In this document: positions 24,251 to 36,695 of the stretch, one piece after another
Layout: every line of letters starts with the position of its first letter
How positions within the stretch are numbered: position 1 is the stretch's first letter
NCBI RefSeq assembly: GCF_030848805.1
Contig: NC_092360.1
Location: 2,294,001 to 2,358,000 of the forward strand
Source of the DNA: Temnothorax longispinosus
Lineage: Eukaryota > Arthropoda > Insecta > Hymenoptera > Formicidae
Length of the DNA: 64,000 bases
Reading direction: 5' to 3'
The notes under the pieces: generated by a model
Seen by the model: the letters and a program-made list of their open reading frames with translations, nothing else
Told to the model about the DNA's origin: nothing
Database searches by the model: none
Translations under genes and position numbers: made by a program

Positions 24251-24715
24251 TAGACTTTCTTATGATAAAGCGAGAATTTTTTCTTAACGTTCTTGAAAAT
24301 TGATTACGTATTATACTTTTTAAATTTAATTTTTAACATTCTACATTATATTTCTACATGTGTTACTCTTGAATTTTCAACAATTTATGTCTTATGCCAA
24401 ACATTAAAATATCCATAATTTTACTTGATTTGATTCTGCTATATATATACTTAAAAAAATACATACTTCTAATATTCTGTGGAAATCTTACATATACTTT
24501 AATGCATTATATCTTAAGTATTAATAAATATTTTTTATTATTACTAAAATTCTTTCGCTATAAATATTGCTACGATTACCATAGACTATAGACGATATAA
24601 GATTGAAAGATTGTACGAATATTATAGTCATAAACATTTTTAGATTGACGGTTGAAAATATTTGATCACAGTATGATGCTAATACAATGACAAAGTAGTC
24701 TGTGTCATAAAACGT

Positions 24716-25020
24716 CTTATCTTCGTGAGGGGTGTGAAGGCGTCCTCGGTGGTAGGTTTGAGGGAAGACTTGCCTAGTAGTCACCCTTGTATCCCGTTCC
24801 CCACCCGTTCCTCGAAGGCAGTTGGTTCTCTATTTAATCTCGAGGTGACAAATGGCCGTGGCACTGATTCGGTGACTCAAACATAATCCTGTCACCACAT
24901 GCAAACATCGATCGGGACCAATATCGGGTCGAACCTGTCGGCGAGGACCCCTGTGGTACAACCCCCGAAGAAGATATATGAGGCGGACGAGACAATCTCG
25001 GCCTCGCAGAGGACTAATCA
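24716..25020. other. GC-rich island of unknown origin
   Basis: An abrupt block of balanced-composition DNA with sharp AT-rich borders. A 63-codon minus-strand frame (24830-25021) spans part of it but resembles nothing known. The sharp edges suggest an inserted fragment, perhaps from a retrotransposon; no termini were found. Confidence 0.35.
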
Positions 25021-26183
25021 ATGAAATTGTCTTCTTGCCACATACAAAATATCCCGTTGTTTTTTGATGTTCTTTAATTTAGGGATCAAGGTACAATTTC
25101 ATTCATTAAAATCTGTTAGAACAGATTAACGCAAATGCTGTGCGAGTCAAGTACACTGGAATGACAAAAATATATAGACATATACAAGAGGATATTAATA
25201 GTTTAGTAAATATAATATCACAAAGAATCCAAGTTTTGAGCTGAAAGAAGAGCTCTACCGAATATTAAAAATATAATATGCTTCGTGTCATATTTTATAC
25301 CATATGTTTTTTCTGTAAAAAGATATGAAAATATATATTTGTTTTATTTTTATTTGTCATCCTAACGTATAATGAAATACCTATGACATTTAGCTCGTTT
25401 TGCGCGTTTGTTTTAATATAATGGAAAATATGAATTGCTACGAAATATTTTTTCTGTTAGTGAATTGCGTTTGTGTTAAATGATATAACGATAATGAAGC
25501 AAATATTCCATTATAAAATGAAAAAATGGCAATTGAAACGATAAATGTAACAATTAACGTTAGCTATTTCTTTCTCGACCTTTTAAATGGCTCAGGTATA
25601 CGCACTGCAGACGGTTAGGTGTTAATAATGGATAATGATAGTATAGGACGGTGGAATGTGCATATTACAGTTTCAATATATGTGTATGCGCTCTCAACAG
25701 TATGCTTTAATTATAGAACTGTTGACCGCACGGTCCGGTGTAGCTATTTACTTCCAATAATGGTTCGAGGTTATTTACGTCGAAAGCTTTGTTAGCGTGA
25801 TATTATTTGGCATAGAAATTGTATGCTCGAAAAATTGCGATAAATTTATTGAAATAATAGCTATTAAATAATACGTCTTACTCCGGCTTACAAGATTAAA
25901 TCTTTTCCAATGTGTCAAATTAATATCTATAAGAATGCCGCTGATATGTAAAATACTTCACGAGATAGTTAATTTAAAGCAATCTCAGTCTGACATTTGT
26001 CCTAAAATACACAATGGCCACAAATTTTTTGTAAACCATTTTATTTGCGACGTTTACGCGTTCCAAAATATTTTCTACAAACACTACATTTTCCACTTTC
26101 ATCTCTTGTTGTGCAAACATGGCTCTACATGAATCTACAAAAAGATTAAAAAGAATTTAAATATTTGTTATTAGACATATAGG

Positions 26184-26295
26184 TACTACGTTTACGTGAG
26201 CGTTACTTTCTGTAGTAACTTACGATAATTTACTCCGCGTAAACGAGTGAATTATCGTAAGTTACTACAGAAGTAACGCTCGCGTAAACGTAGTA
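26184..26295. mobile_element. 112-bp hairpin MITE, mariner-type (TA-flanked)
   Basis: The left arm beginning TACTACGTTTACGTGAGCG (26184-26235) is the reverse complement of the right arm (26245-26295, ending CGTAAACGTAGTA), with about three differences over some 51 bases and a 9-base loop (CGCGTAAAC). The outermost TA on each side fits a TA target duplication as in Tc1/mariner insertions. There is no coding capacity. Near-identity of the arms suggests a young insertion or selection on the hairpin. Confidence 0.75.
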
Positions 26296-27024
26296 ATATT
26301 TATATAATTTATCAGGCAATAAAGTTTTTTTTTACAGAAAAAGCTTGTACATTGCGTTTGTTAGTATAATTTTTTTAAATCTAAATTTCCTGCTTTGTTT
26401 GCGTTTTAGAAGTGTTTGAAAAAATATTATTTTAATACTAAATTATTTATTTGTCACTTTATTTTTAATTTACATATTTTATTCTACTGCAGATATTGAC
26501 GGATTTGCATAATCCAGAATATAACTTTTCCTCCTCATGCATTTCATTTAATTACTTGTTTTCTATAACTAATAGCTTCCAGCATATGTATCAAGTATCT
26601 TACTTATTTATAGAGTGAGATTATCGACGACAAAATCTGATGCAATAGTATAATTTAAACGTATTGCTTGATTTTTTTTCAGACAGTTTTACGCTGATCT
26701 ATAATTATGATCATGAAATTGCACACGCGGATATATTATAATCTTATTTACCATATATACGCAATCGCCAATATTTTCGTAGCAATGCGATTATCATCAT
26801 GTACATACGAGATACATCGATTATACGTCCGGCACGAGAGAAGTAATTTCCCGATATATGCCATGCGTGTTTGTACGAACGAGACAAGCTCGATATGGTA
26901 CAAATCCAACAACATTCTCCCGCGCGAATACGTAAGATGTGGTCGTGGCCAGTTGACGGCAAATCTGTTTTCAGGCGACGTGAATATAAACAGTAATAAG
27001 TGAAACAGGAACGACATGAATCTT

Positions 27025-27296
27025 ACAATTAATTAGAGAAGATCTTCAGTCGGGCTGGATCTCAGTAACCTATAATAATAATTCTGTGTGAATTTTTTAT
27101 ACTTTTTTCAACTCAGTATAAACTGCGCACCAATTTATTTGCCGGTCTTAAAAAAAACTGTTTGTTTGTGGAATAGTAAATCCACATACTCTTAAATCGA
27201 TTTAACTTTTGATGTTAATGAGTTTCTTTTTTAAATCACTATAAGAATATGAGTTTAATTTAAGATGCCATTTTTGGCATCTTCTCTAGTTAATTG
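27025..27296. mobile_element. Possible second TTAA-type MITE
   Basis: CAATTAATTAGAGAAGAT (27026-27043) and the reverse complement of the right side, CAATTAACTAGAGAAGAT, differ at one base. TTAA occurs at 27029-27032 and 27290-27293, which would give TTAA-flanked ends TTAGAGAAGAT / CTAGAGAAGAT and an interior of 257 bases. A short hairpin, AAGATGCCA/TGGCATCTT (about 27262-27283), sits just inside the right end. There are no ORFs. AT-richness makes chance more likely than for the 17.7-kb element. Confidence 0.45.
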
Positions 27297-27820
27297 AAAA
27301 ATCTATTTTTATCTCCATTACGTGAATTAAGTTCGATCAGTCCGGCGCTAAGAATCCGCGGAATACTTGCGCGCGTAAAGCGCGCCATGTTATCGCGAAT
27401 GACAAGTTAATAAACGTAAAAAAAATTGCATCAATTTCTATGCAAATACTTGACCGTTTTTTAGACCGACGCTTCCTAGCCTTGCCCGGATAAATATGTT
27501 TCGCGCGACCGCTTTCTTGTATGGATTTTAGAACTTTGCCCATAAGCGCCGACCAGAGAAAACAAAGAAAGAAGAAGCTTTCTCGATTCGTCCTTGTATA
27601 CATATACAAAAGGACAGAAAGAAATGTGCTGCAAGATCGGTGATTGCGTCTATATTAAGATGTAAAATGCAGCTCGTGTCATCGGAACGGACACTTGTAA
27701 CGTTGCGTGGCGACTCGTCTCCGAATCGTTGATTTTACATTTGATTTTACGCTGCGTAAACAGAGGCCACGTCGTGAGGTCACGAGCCTCGCAAACCGAT
27801 CGTCCGGCGTGTCGCGACGA

Positions 27821-27872
27821 ATCAATAATTAATCGCTAATTATTAATCATAACGGGGAATGTCCTGCGGGAC
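27821..27872. promoter_or_regulatory. Homeodomain-type site cluster next to a GTCC/GGAC palindrome
   Basis: ATCAATAATTAATCGCTAAT followed by TATTAATCAT (27821-27850) packs four or five TAAT/ATTA cores and two ATCAAT/ATTAAT-type sites into 30 bases, roughly mirrored around CGC. GTCCTGCGGGAC follows at 27861-27872. Densely packed TAAT sites with mirror symmetry in otherwise GC-richer DNA look like an enhancer core. The binding factors are inferred, not shown. Confidence 0.35.
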
Positions 27873-28554
27873 GATTCTTTCACGAATTCCACGCTTGGAT
27901 ATTCGAATGGGGGTAAAACCAACAATATTAAAATAACATGGTTTATATAGGTCTGATATAATTGCCTTGGTAATCTTCCAAAATCGTAGTTTATATTTTA
28001 CACAGATAAAATATTTTTACAGTTATTTTGCGTAGATATTGTTTACACACTTGACAATGTCATTGCGTTATTAATTGCATCAAGATCAATTGCGCGGAGC
28101 TAATTAAGATGTTAATCGTTTAAAAGAAATATCTACGTTTCTATAAATAAACGTCGCGATGACGTTCACATATATTTCTTCCAATTGAAAAACAATGTAC
28201 GTAATACATGCGAGATTTCTTCGTTCTTCAAGAAATGGTTTAAGAATAATTTCATTGATGCACGTGTTCACATTTTATGTACAACACTACATATAATCAA
28301 ATAATTATATTTATTCAATACACAGATCGTATCGACAACTGAAAATTATACAGTTATATTTTGCACAAACGTATGATTGTAATTATAGCAGCTATTAAAA
28401 AAATCACTGAGAAACACTGCATTCACTTGATTTAATAATTCGCATGCGATTGAGATCGCAATTTAAAATTCCACATAATTGTATTTACTAACATGCAAAT
28501 ATTGGAGTAACGATCATGCAAGTGATTCTTGGACTCGTGATAAAATATCGCGGA

Positions 28555-28555
<1 letters not shown>

Positions 28556-28603
<48 letters not shown>

Positions 28604-28626
28604 CGTGTGTGTGCGTGTGTGTGTGT
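28556..28626. repeat. (GT)n microsatellite
   Basis: About 70 bases of GT repeat with GC interruptions near 28600-28614. Alternating purine-pyrimidine DNA of this kind can adopt Z form. Frames through it encode CV repeats and are artefacts. Confidence 0.97.
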
Positions 28627-30150
28627 CTGTTGTTGCGCTCTCTTCTGCCTGTGATATCTTCGGGTTATCTAATGCTTATACAAAACTCCTCTTTGTGTCT
28701 CTTCCAACTTAATTATACCTCGTGACTTACGTACGCTATTCGCATTCGTATCTCGCATTCAGCATCCGATCGGGAGATTGAAGATTTTGTCGATCTCTAC
28801 GTCTTATGCTAATCCACGTTCGCTTCTCTCGCCATTAGTTCCTCCCCTTGCCATCGCGATCGCATGCGTCTCGAACTCTTTTATCGGTGTGGTACACGTG
28901 GAGTATCGGTCGAAGATCTTTCGGCAAGTCCAAGAGCACGGTATGAAGTTCCTACTTTCTGAACACTACGTAGGAACTCTATACCTCGCTGCTGGATCTC
29001 TACCATATTCATTAGATACCGTCTCACTCTTCTTTCTTCGTCCTTCATTAGTGTTTCAGTTGATGAGTGCCCGCCGCATCACAAGCACTAAATATTTGAG
29101 ATTTACGCTTTCCTATGCCGTCCCACGTGAAGGATACGTACCTTTATACATAATATAATATCCTTAGGGAAATAAGTTTATTAGAATATAATTTTCATTT
29201 AATTTAGTAATTTAGTAAGTAATTAAATTTAGTAATTTAAAATAATTTCTAATAATCGAGACTTAAATTAAAAAAATGTAACGCGAAATTAATGTCGACA
29301 ATATTACTAGGATTGGAAAAAAAAAAGAAAATGAGGAAAAGCATACAAAAACATTTATAAGCATTTGTAAAGTAAACTATAATTAAAATAACAGATATAT
29401 CCCTGATGGTAACGCACATTCTTATGATAAGGTTAAAGTACATAAATGCAAATAATATGTCCACTATCATATATCGAAAGATTCGAACTCTCACTGGTGT
29501 TTCAAACGACACGAACGTTCGAATAATTGGTGCATTATCTTCTCTCACATACAGTGTAAAAAAAAAGACGAGTTTAATGAACCGAACGAAGAAGCAATCC
29601 TCCGCGCCGGCTCACGCTAAATGGAGCACGTTGAGGAAGAGCTCAATGAGACGGCTAATCACGTGAATTCTCCACGAGCACTGCCACGTTGCCGGTTGAT
29701 CACCAAGTCGTCTGAGGAACTTTTTTTTAATTCAAAATTGAAAAAAAATATCTCTCGACGCTTCCCGCAATCACAATCACTTTCTGATTCTGATCCAGAT
29801 GGTTCTAATCCCTCATAAGACAAACCGGTGATGTTCGAAATCTCGAATGCTCGATCCCGTGAAACCTATCCGTACGAAGGCCCGTGAAGAACTGAAGAGC
29901 ACTGAAGAGTCTCGGAGCGGAGGGGCACCGAGCGGAGAAACGCACACGCCGAGGACACACACGGCCCTGCACGGTTCCCCTACTACTTCCTTCGAAGTCT
30001 ACCAGCAACACCGACGCCCCTGGCGGTAAAGAATGACACGATGCCATGCCGCTGCTGCCGCGGAAGAAGACGAAGAGGAAGATGACGACGACGGCGAGTT
30101 GTGCAGCGCGCGGAAAGACGGGGTGGGAGGAACCCGATCTAACGCTGCGC

Positions 30151-30151
<1 letters not shown>

Positions 30152-30190
<39 letters not shown>
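30152..30190. repeat. (GA)n microsatellite
   Basis: GA dinucleotides, about 16 units plus an imperfect tail, inside a CpG-rich patch. GAGAG is the core site of insect GAGA factor. Confidence 0.95.
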
Positions 30191-31083
30191 CAGGAGAAAA
30201 GAGAGCACAAATGCTCCAATTACAACCGCATTCGCGTCCGTGAATCGCACGGCGTAATTATTACGAACACGTAATGCATAACTGGCTATGATTGATTTTT
30301 TTCTGCTAGTCGTTCGTCACAAAGAGAGGCGAAGAACGGGCGTAGAATGTAAGTAGTATCTTTTACGCCCGAGTTGTGCAATCGTTTTCTTCATAGATGA
30401 TCAATAGCAAACGCGATTGACGGTGAATTCGGACACGATCGAATGATCGGAAGTATTTTCATCTTTAGACATTCGATTTAATTAGGCGATAGGTATTTGT
30501 TACGATACATTCTAATAATATATCTCTATTTCGAACAAACAACATACCAAAAAAATTACGTAGAATCGAATCTGTTAAATTAATGTATACGTTCCTAATT
30601 TTTATTATTTAATTGCATTTCCAAGAAAAGCAGATTTCCCGAATCGTTTGCAAACTTGTATATCCTTACTATTTAAAGTGATAAAATATTCTGCTGTTTC
30701 AGTTTTGTTCTGGCAGTCTCAATTTACATGAATTACTTTTTATATTCCAGAAGAAATTTTTATAAAAAGACGTGCAAATTAACATATAATTACGTGATCT
30801 AAAACTGTATACTTTATTTGTAAAGGTTGCGACTCTATTTGCCAAAGGTTGCTCCGCACTCGCGATAAACTTTCGCACGAACTGGCGCAAAATGCGGAAG
30901 GAAGAAGCGCCCTGTAATCGGCGTTGATCGGGCGTTCAAAGGAAAACCAAGTCAATTGAGTGATTTGATTATCGGCTGATTAATAGCATCGATTGCCATT
31001 TGTTCATAGTTAAACGCGTTAGCCTGGTCAATGTGACCGCTGTTGAGTCAGTCGAATGATATCATTACCGCGCGCGAGGTCTT

Positions 31084-31134
31084 TATTTGCGTGAAACACT
31101 TATTCGATCACCATGCGTTATTCTCACGCAAATA
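31084..31134. promoter_or_regulatory. Perfect 11-bp inverted repeat with octamer-like cores
   Basis: TATTTGCGTGA (31084-31094) and TCACGCAAATA (31124-31134) are exact reverse complements with a 29-base spacer. Each contains ATTTGCGT, one base from the POU octamer ATTTGCAT. It can be read as a paired binding site or as a hairpin. Confidence 0.3.
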
Positions 31135-32676
31135 GCGTGTTTTCTCGATCGATTTGTCGATTAAGACGTGTAATGTAGTGTAATATGATACAACGAATGC
31201 CAAAGATTTTTTTCTCTTATACGTTAATATTCTTCTGTAAATTCTTATCACGAATCTTTAAATATTTCTCGTCTTTTATCACATGCAAACACACATGTCA
31301 TATAATTTTGATATATTTTCTTGATGGAATTGTTGCTTGATCGAATTTTTTCTTGGTCGAAAAAATTTGGATTCATTCTTCAAACGAACGTGCGGTCCTA
31401 CGATTGTGGAACATTTGAAAAAATAAAGCATCAATATATTAATTTTTTCCTGATGTCGTTTTTGTGTTTCGTTAATCGTATGCGAGGATAGTAACAGAGC
31501 TAAATTTGATATCGCGAATGTCACGCGAACGCCGCGATACAGATTGAGCCAAACATCATACAGTATTTTTTTATCACAAAATGCGAGCACGCGGAGAATT
31601 TCCGTGCGTGAAACCAATCAGATCACGCATCAGGGAGCTAGTTTAATTATTCAGAGTAGCTGGCGGCATCGGCTTTCCGCTGAATCAATCGGGCCGAACA
31701 GGGTGTGCGATATATGCGCAAACGTGTACGAAGGCAATAGACCGTGTGACCCGAGTCACAAAAGTCGATATTCAATCTTTGACGCCTGCCTGAAATTCGT
31801 TTGACATATGACGAGAAGTAAATTTTGCAGTTAAAGTTATTTCGGCAATATCGATCGGGTCTGTTATCGTCAAAAATAAAACGGGACCGTTTTACTGGGC
31901 ACGTCAGATTTTCTTTTTGGCTCATCTATCGTATCTGTTGGATGGAATATTATATATACGATAGGTTTATTATATAGATAAATTTTATAGCGCTTACAGC
32001 TTTCGTGAGCAAAATGGCATTACATTGTTGAGAGCACTAAAAACTAATAATGTTCCACTACCGTGCTCTCTTCCCGCTCGTTATTCTTAGAAAAAAAGCA
32101 ATAAAAGTGGTGTCGTACGACTCTAGAAGTACGAGCCATCACGTTTGACTCAATGACGGTGACAGTACGATTGTGTGAAAAAAAAGAAGAGAAACGTGAC
32201 GCTTGTTTAACCATGTGTGAATTGAATTTAAGACGAAGCTCCGTCGCGCACGAAGACTTAGGCTTCCCTGCAACGTACGTTTGCCACGATTCGTGGGAAC
32301 TTCTTTTTCCTCCTTAAGAGATTTTACGCGCCCGCATGTCCATGTTCATGACCACTTTGACCCTAATTTGAACCGATCCTAAATTGACTGAGTTGACAAA
32401 ATAGTTTCCCACTAGGTTTCTCCAATGTTTTATCTCTCAACATCTCATCTTTTATTTATTATAATGGCTTATTTTATGTACTAAGTTTCTTACCAATTAT
32501 CATCAATCTCCTCGTGTTATCCCACATAATTCATACGCATATTCTCTTAATTTCTCGTACTATATAAGTAAATAAACAAGCACATATAACGCACATGCGC
32601 ACTTTGGCTCTAGATCACAATAAACTTTAACGATATTCAGGAATACATCCTCAAGCCATCAGCATACAAGGATAAC

Positions 32677-33147
32677 GAGCTTAAACTATGATACGGTTCA
32701 ACGAGTCTCGAAAGAATTGCAATTCATCAAAATAGCATAAAACGATCCGTCACGCGTTTTTGCAAGGTGTTGCCGCGTTATAGACTCGCGAGGATTCCAA
32801 AGAGCGGAAACAGCGGAAGCTATTGAAAAAAATCAATTCCACTAGTGATTACGAAATTGTTAATTTATCCTTAACGGCATGTCTAAAATAAAGAGCTTAA
32901 ACTATGTGGCACGCAGTGTTCAACAAGTCCCACGATACTTGGCGAGTATCACGACGCGACCCAAAACGACAAAAACGCGGGGTCCGCTTCGTCACGCGTT
33001 TTTGTAACGTCGCCGCAAGGATGGAGAATCGCGATGGCTCCAGAAAGCAGACACAGTAAAAGCTATTCTAAAGGTCAACGACAACCTTTTGTGCAACAGG
33101 TTAACCTGTCACTTCTTTCAATGATTATTAAATTATTAATTTATTCT
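32677..33147. repeat. Diverged tandem duplication, two units
   Basis: Unit 1 (32677-about 32874) and unit 2 (32893-about 33147) share, in the same order, GAGCTTAAACTATG, GTTCAAC-AGTC, GTCACGCGTTTTTG, GCCGC, AGCTATT and a tail GATTAxxAAATTxTTAATTTAT. Unit 2 is longer because of insertions between these blocks. Conservation of islands rather than of the whole unit could mean selection on binding sites or simply age. No coding frame runs through both units. Confidence 0.75.
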
Positions 33148-36100
33148 CTCGTCAACCGGACAAGGTGATCGCGAATGACGCGAACCTGAAACCTGCTCGA
33201 GAAGTCGATCGTTAACCATAAGATAAACCGCGTTTTTAATGCGACGCCGCCTTCTCGGACTAACCGATCGTGGATCGGCCAATCGATAGACGCTTCCGCT
33301 TCGACGTACTATAAAACGCCGCACGCATCATCGTAAAATCCTAAACGGCAGGATAGGATCGTGACTTTTTTTTTATTAGTCGTGGGCTTTTTATTGTCGT
33401 GGACATTTTTTTTTTAGAAGGAACCTCGCGTGTTCTCGCACGGCCGCTCTCGCGTACATGCGTGGTCGTAAAACGTCGTTACATCTTTCGCGGATCGTAA
33501 AAAGGCGTAGAAGTTGTCGTGGCGCAAGTGCAGGATGCAAACGGCGCGGCGCGGCCGCGACGTCCGACGACAACGCCGATCATCACACACAGGCCGAAGA
33601 GAGGAGGACGGCACTGAGCGCGTTTCGAAAGGGACGAGAAAGGCGGAGGTGGAGGAGAGTGAGATACCCGATATGAAGAGAGGAGGAGGGAGAGCTGCGG
33701 TGAAGGGAGAGACCCCTCCGAAGAGAGATCAAGGTTGCAAAGTAGCTCCGATGACGCAATCGCCTGCAGCTGCATCCGGCGACATTTAATTGCTCTCGCC
33801 TTGTCATGCCAGATACATTACATATCACTGTCGAGCGATCTCTTTCTCGATCTCTCGCCGATTCTTCCTCTTTTGTGTTCCCGTGCAGCAGCACGCGCTC
33901 GAATTTTAGAATTCGATCAGCAGCACGAAGGGCGACACGTTTTTGAAATGCCACACGGCGAATTCCTAAACGGTGGCCAAACGAGTAAATTTCGATTCTT
34001 GCATTCTATTTCTGGTACTGACGATGTCGCGAGGATAACGCGAAAATTACGAGAGCGGCCTTTGAAGCATGTTGATGAACGATTCCGAAGCAGATAAAGA
34101 TAATTAGTTATTCTCTATTCTCGATGAAGCATTCGTCGGTAATTAATTACGTAAGAGAGCGTGTCGTGTCCATACAAGTCAGCAGCGTACAGTTGCATCA
34201 ACAGTCATCGAAATCAGAATAACGAATCGCTATTAGCGTCCCTCATGAGATAAAATGTAAATCGATAAAACGCTATTCCCTCTCTTCCGTAGGCGTCTAA
34301 TTAGTAATTACCGAACATAAAAGACGGATATTACTGATTACTGTCTTCTAGATCTCGCCAGCGCTTCGAAATGCGAAAGTCCGCGTAGCAAGCAATAATC
34401 TTTTTTTTTTTTTGCCTCCGCATTGATCTCTCATCGACACGCAGTCATAAACGCGTCGCAATTTAGAAGATGACTGCACGAGTAAACACCGGTACTTGCG
34501 AATCATTCTCGTATAGCCCGCGCGCGATGGAACTCGTTTGCGGGTGAACGAGAGATCGGACATGGAGATTCGATTCGATCGGGCCCGAGCCGAAGGGAAG
34601 CATCGTTGGACCGGTTTCAAGGTGAATAGCAAGGTGCCTGCCGCGCGTTCACCGACGAACGAAATTGCTCGTTGTTACAATACCACCGCGCGGCAAGTGG
34701 TCTGCGCGGAATGTGTCTTTACTTGGGACGCCGGGGGGTGGAGAGGGGAGGGGGGGCGTAAAATATCAATCCTGCAAAAATAATCAATGCTGGATACACA
34801 AATCGACCAGAGAGATATAGATATTGACGTATACAACTTCCACGTGTTATTCATACGACACGCTATCGCCGATAATTTTGCTTTCAGAAATAGCCAGAAT
34901 GGCTACCACCATGTCGTAAAAGCTTTACGATTTTAATCAATTATTGCTATCGCCATAATGACTTTTTAAATTATGCGAAGGAATTTGAAAGTCATGAGAC
35001 CTGGTTACCTTCAAATTTTTCACCGTCAACGTCAAGATAATTTTATTCCTTTCGATGATTATCGTGATCGCTCAGTCACATCGAATATAACGTGACATGG
35101 TCGTACAAACAAATCTATTTTTAGTGCTACTACACTTCACTGAATATTACTTGATTAATAGGACTTTAACAAATTACTGACACTCAGTTATCTCAGCTAA
35201 TAATTCGGAATTCGTTAGATAAATTTACGCAATGACGTGAGCTGTCCGCTATTTCATGCGCAAATGCGCTTATGAACGCACGACGAGCAGCTGCTCGCAT
35301 AACGTAACGCTTCCTATAGCTATATATCGTTCATCATCCAAAAGCATTCGTCTCCCGCGTACAAGCCAAACGCTGAAATCTTCCCGACACATCGCGGCGC
35401 GTTGTGGCAATCAAACTTTCCAAGAAGCCTCAGCAGAAAGAAAAGTGAGATTCCGAAACGTCTCTCCCGGAAAGAGATTCGTCTCCCTTGAAATTATGAA
35501 AGTCCGCGGGAGCTTCGACCATTAACTTGCTTGCCAGGAGGAGAGCACGAGGAAGAATGGGATTCGTCATTTCCGCGATGGCACGTAAAACAGAACTTTA
35601 ATACTCGCCTGGCACACTCGAGCTCGAAAAGGAGACGAGTTAGGGCGCGGGAATGTTCGCATAAAAACGCCTACGTGGTCGTGGATAGATAGGCGTCGCA
35701 TTGAAGGGACATGGGAAAAGGGGCTTCCTTCGTTTGAGGATGCGCGAGAAGAAATAGTGAAGTCACGTGGTCACCAAATTGAACGCGCAATTCATTATTA
35801 ATCTTTTCTGCTTAGATTTCTTTGACTGAAAACCTATTACTTTTTTAAAAATATATATTTTTTAATATTACATGAATCTAAATGATTCATGAATCTTCTA
35901 CATGATGCTAATTTATTTTTCTTGAAGATATAAAAAAAAATTTCTGAAAATTAAACGCAAATCAGAAGATATTTCAATCTTAAATAATTTACAATATATA
36001 GATAATTTTTAATGCATGCCACACGATATATTTTATTAAAAAATGTAAAACAATAGCTTGTGTAAAAAGTTCCTAATGTTTCAAAATTTTAGTTGGAATA

Positions 36101-36695
36101 ATCGGCCTACTTGCTGTTTCTATTACTTCGTAATTCTTCGTCTCAATTCACGACTATACGCATTCCTTCACCCCAGAAATACGGGACATGAATAAGATTT
36201 CGTGTTCGGATATATATATTATGTTGGATCTACCTCTACCAGCACACGACGACCGTGTAATCTCGAGGAGGGTTAAAGCTCCGGGGACGCGGTATTATTC
36301 CGGGTTAATAAGCTGGATATTGAAAATTACATTGTAGAACGAGGCGACGCACGATTTCTTTTCTCTATGCTCCCTTTGTTTAGATTAACTGCTTAACATA
36401 CTATACAATTATTATTGGCAGGACACAAAAACAATTAATTTAAAATGTAACGCAACTAAGAATTTATACGCGTTAAATAGTAATTAATTGAGCGTGAACG
36501 CACGTATTGCTCGTTTCATTGAATAAAAACTAAGCGATTCAAATCTGAAAAGATTTTACGCTTGCAGCCATATTATATGGGCCTTTTCCGCCTTTCCAAT
36601 TAGACTATAATTGGCGAAGCTAGTATAATTGCTAGTGGTTTCTTGCGACACGGCAGAACTTTCCACGCCTTAATCTCGCGCATCATCTCAATTTT
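33148..36695. other. CpG-richer gene-free DNA
   Basis: 33148-34140 and 34340-34790 are CpG-rich, with long overlapping frames on both strands (33458-34097 plus, 33391-33954 minus) of arginine/serine-rich composition that I take as compositional artefacts. 34790-35250 and 35790-36690 are AT-richer. A first exon or promoter within the CpG-rich part is possible, but no convincing signal was seen. Confidence 0.5.

Larger units (their letters stand above)
21538..26183. other. Gene-free, mainly AT-rich DNA
   Basis: Very AT-rich at 21540-22130 and 23280-23640. A GC-richer patch at 22860-23200 carries one arm of an inverted pair, and a GC island lies at 24716-25020. Open frames here (22777-23052 minus, 22916-23197 plus, 23924-24253 plus) overlap or are AT-derived and match nothing. 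Confidence 0.55.
26296..28555. other. Gene-free DNA
   Basis: AT-rich to about 26700, then mixed, with overlapping short frames on both strands at 26707-27017 that match nothing. GC-richer at 27330-27900, where a homeodomain-type site cluster lies; AT-rich afterwards. Confidence 0.55.
28627..32676. other. Gene-free DNA
   Basis: AT-rich with a TTTAGTAA-type short repeat at 29199-29245. A GC-rich patch at 29820-30260 with a GA tract holds overlapping frames on both strands of D/E-rich or S-rich composition. Mixed DNA to 32.6 kb. A frame at 28778-29158 (126 codons) matches nothing. Confidence 0.55.

Noticed and set aside
30033..30257. Acidic D/E-rich frame near 30.05 kb
   Set aside because: It comes from GAA/GAC-rich DNA followed by a GA microsatellite; overlapping frames on both strands are equally open.
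33458..34097. Overlapping 60-123-codon frames on both strands
   Set aside because: Arginine/serine-rich translations of CpG-rich DNA, no conserved motif, no splice-supported exon.
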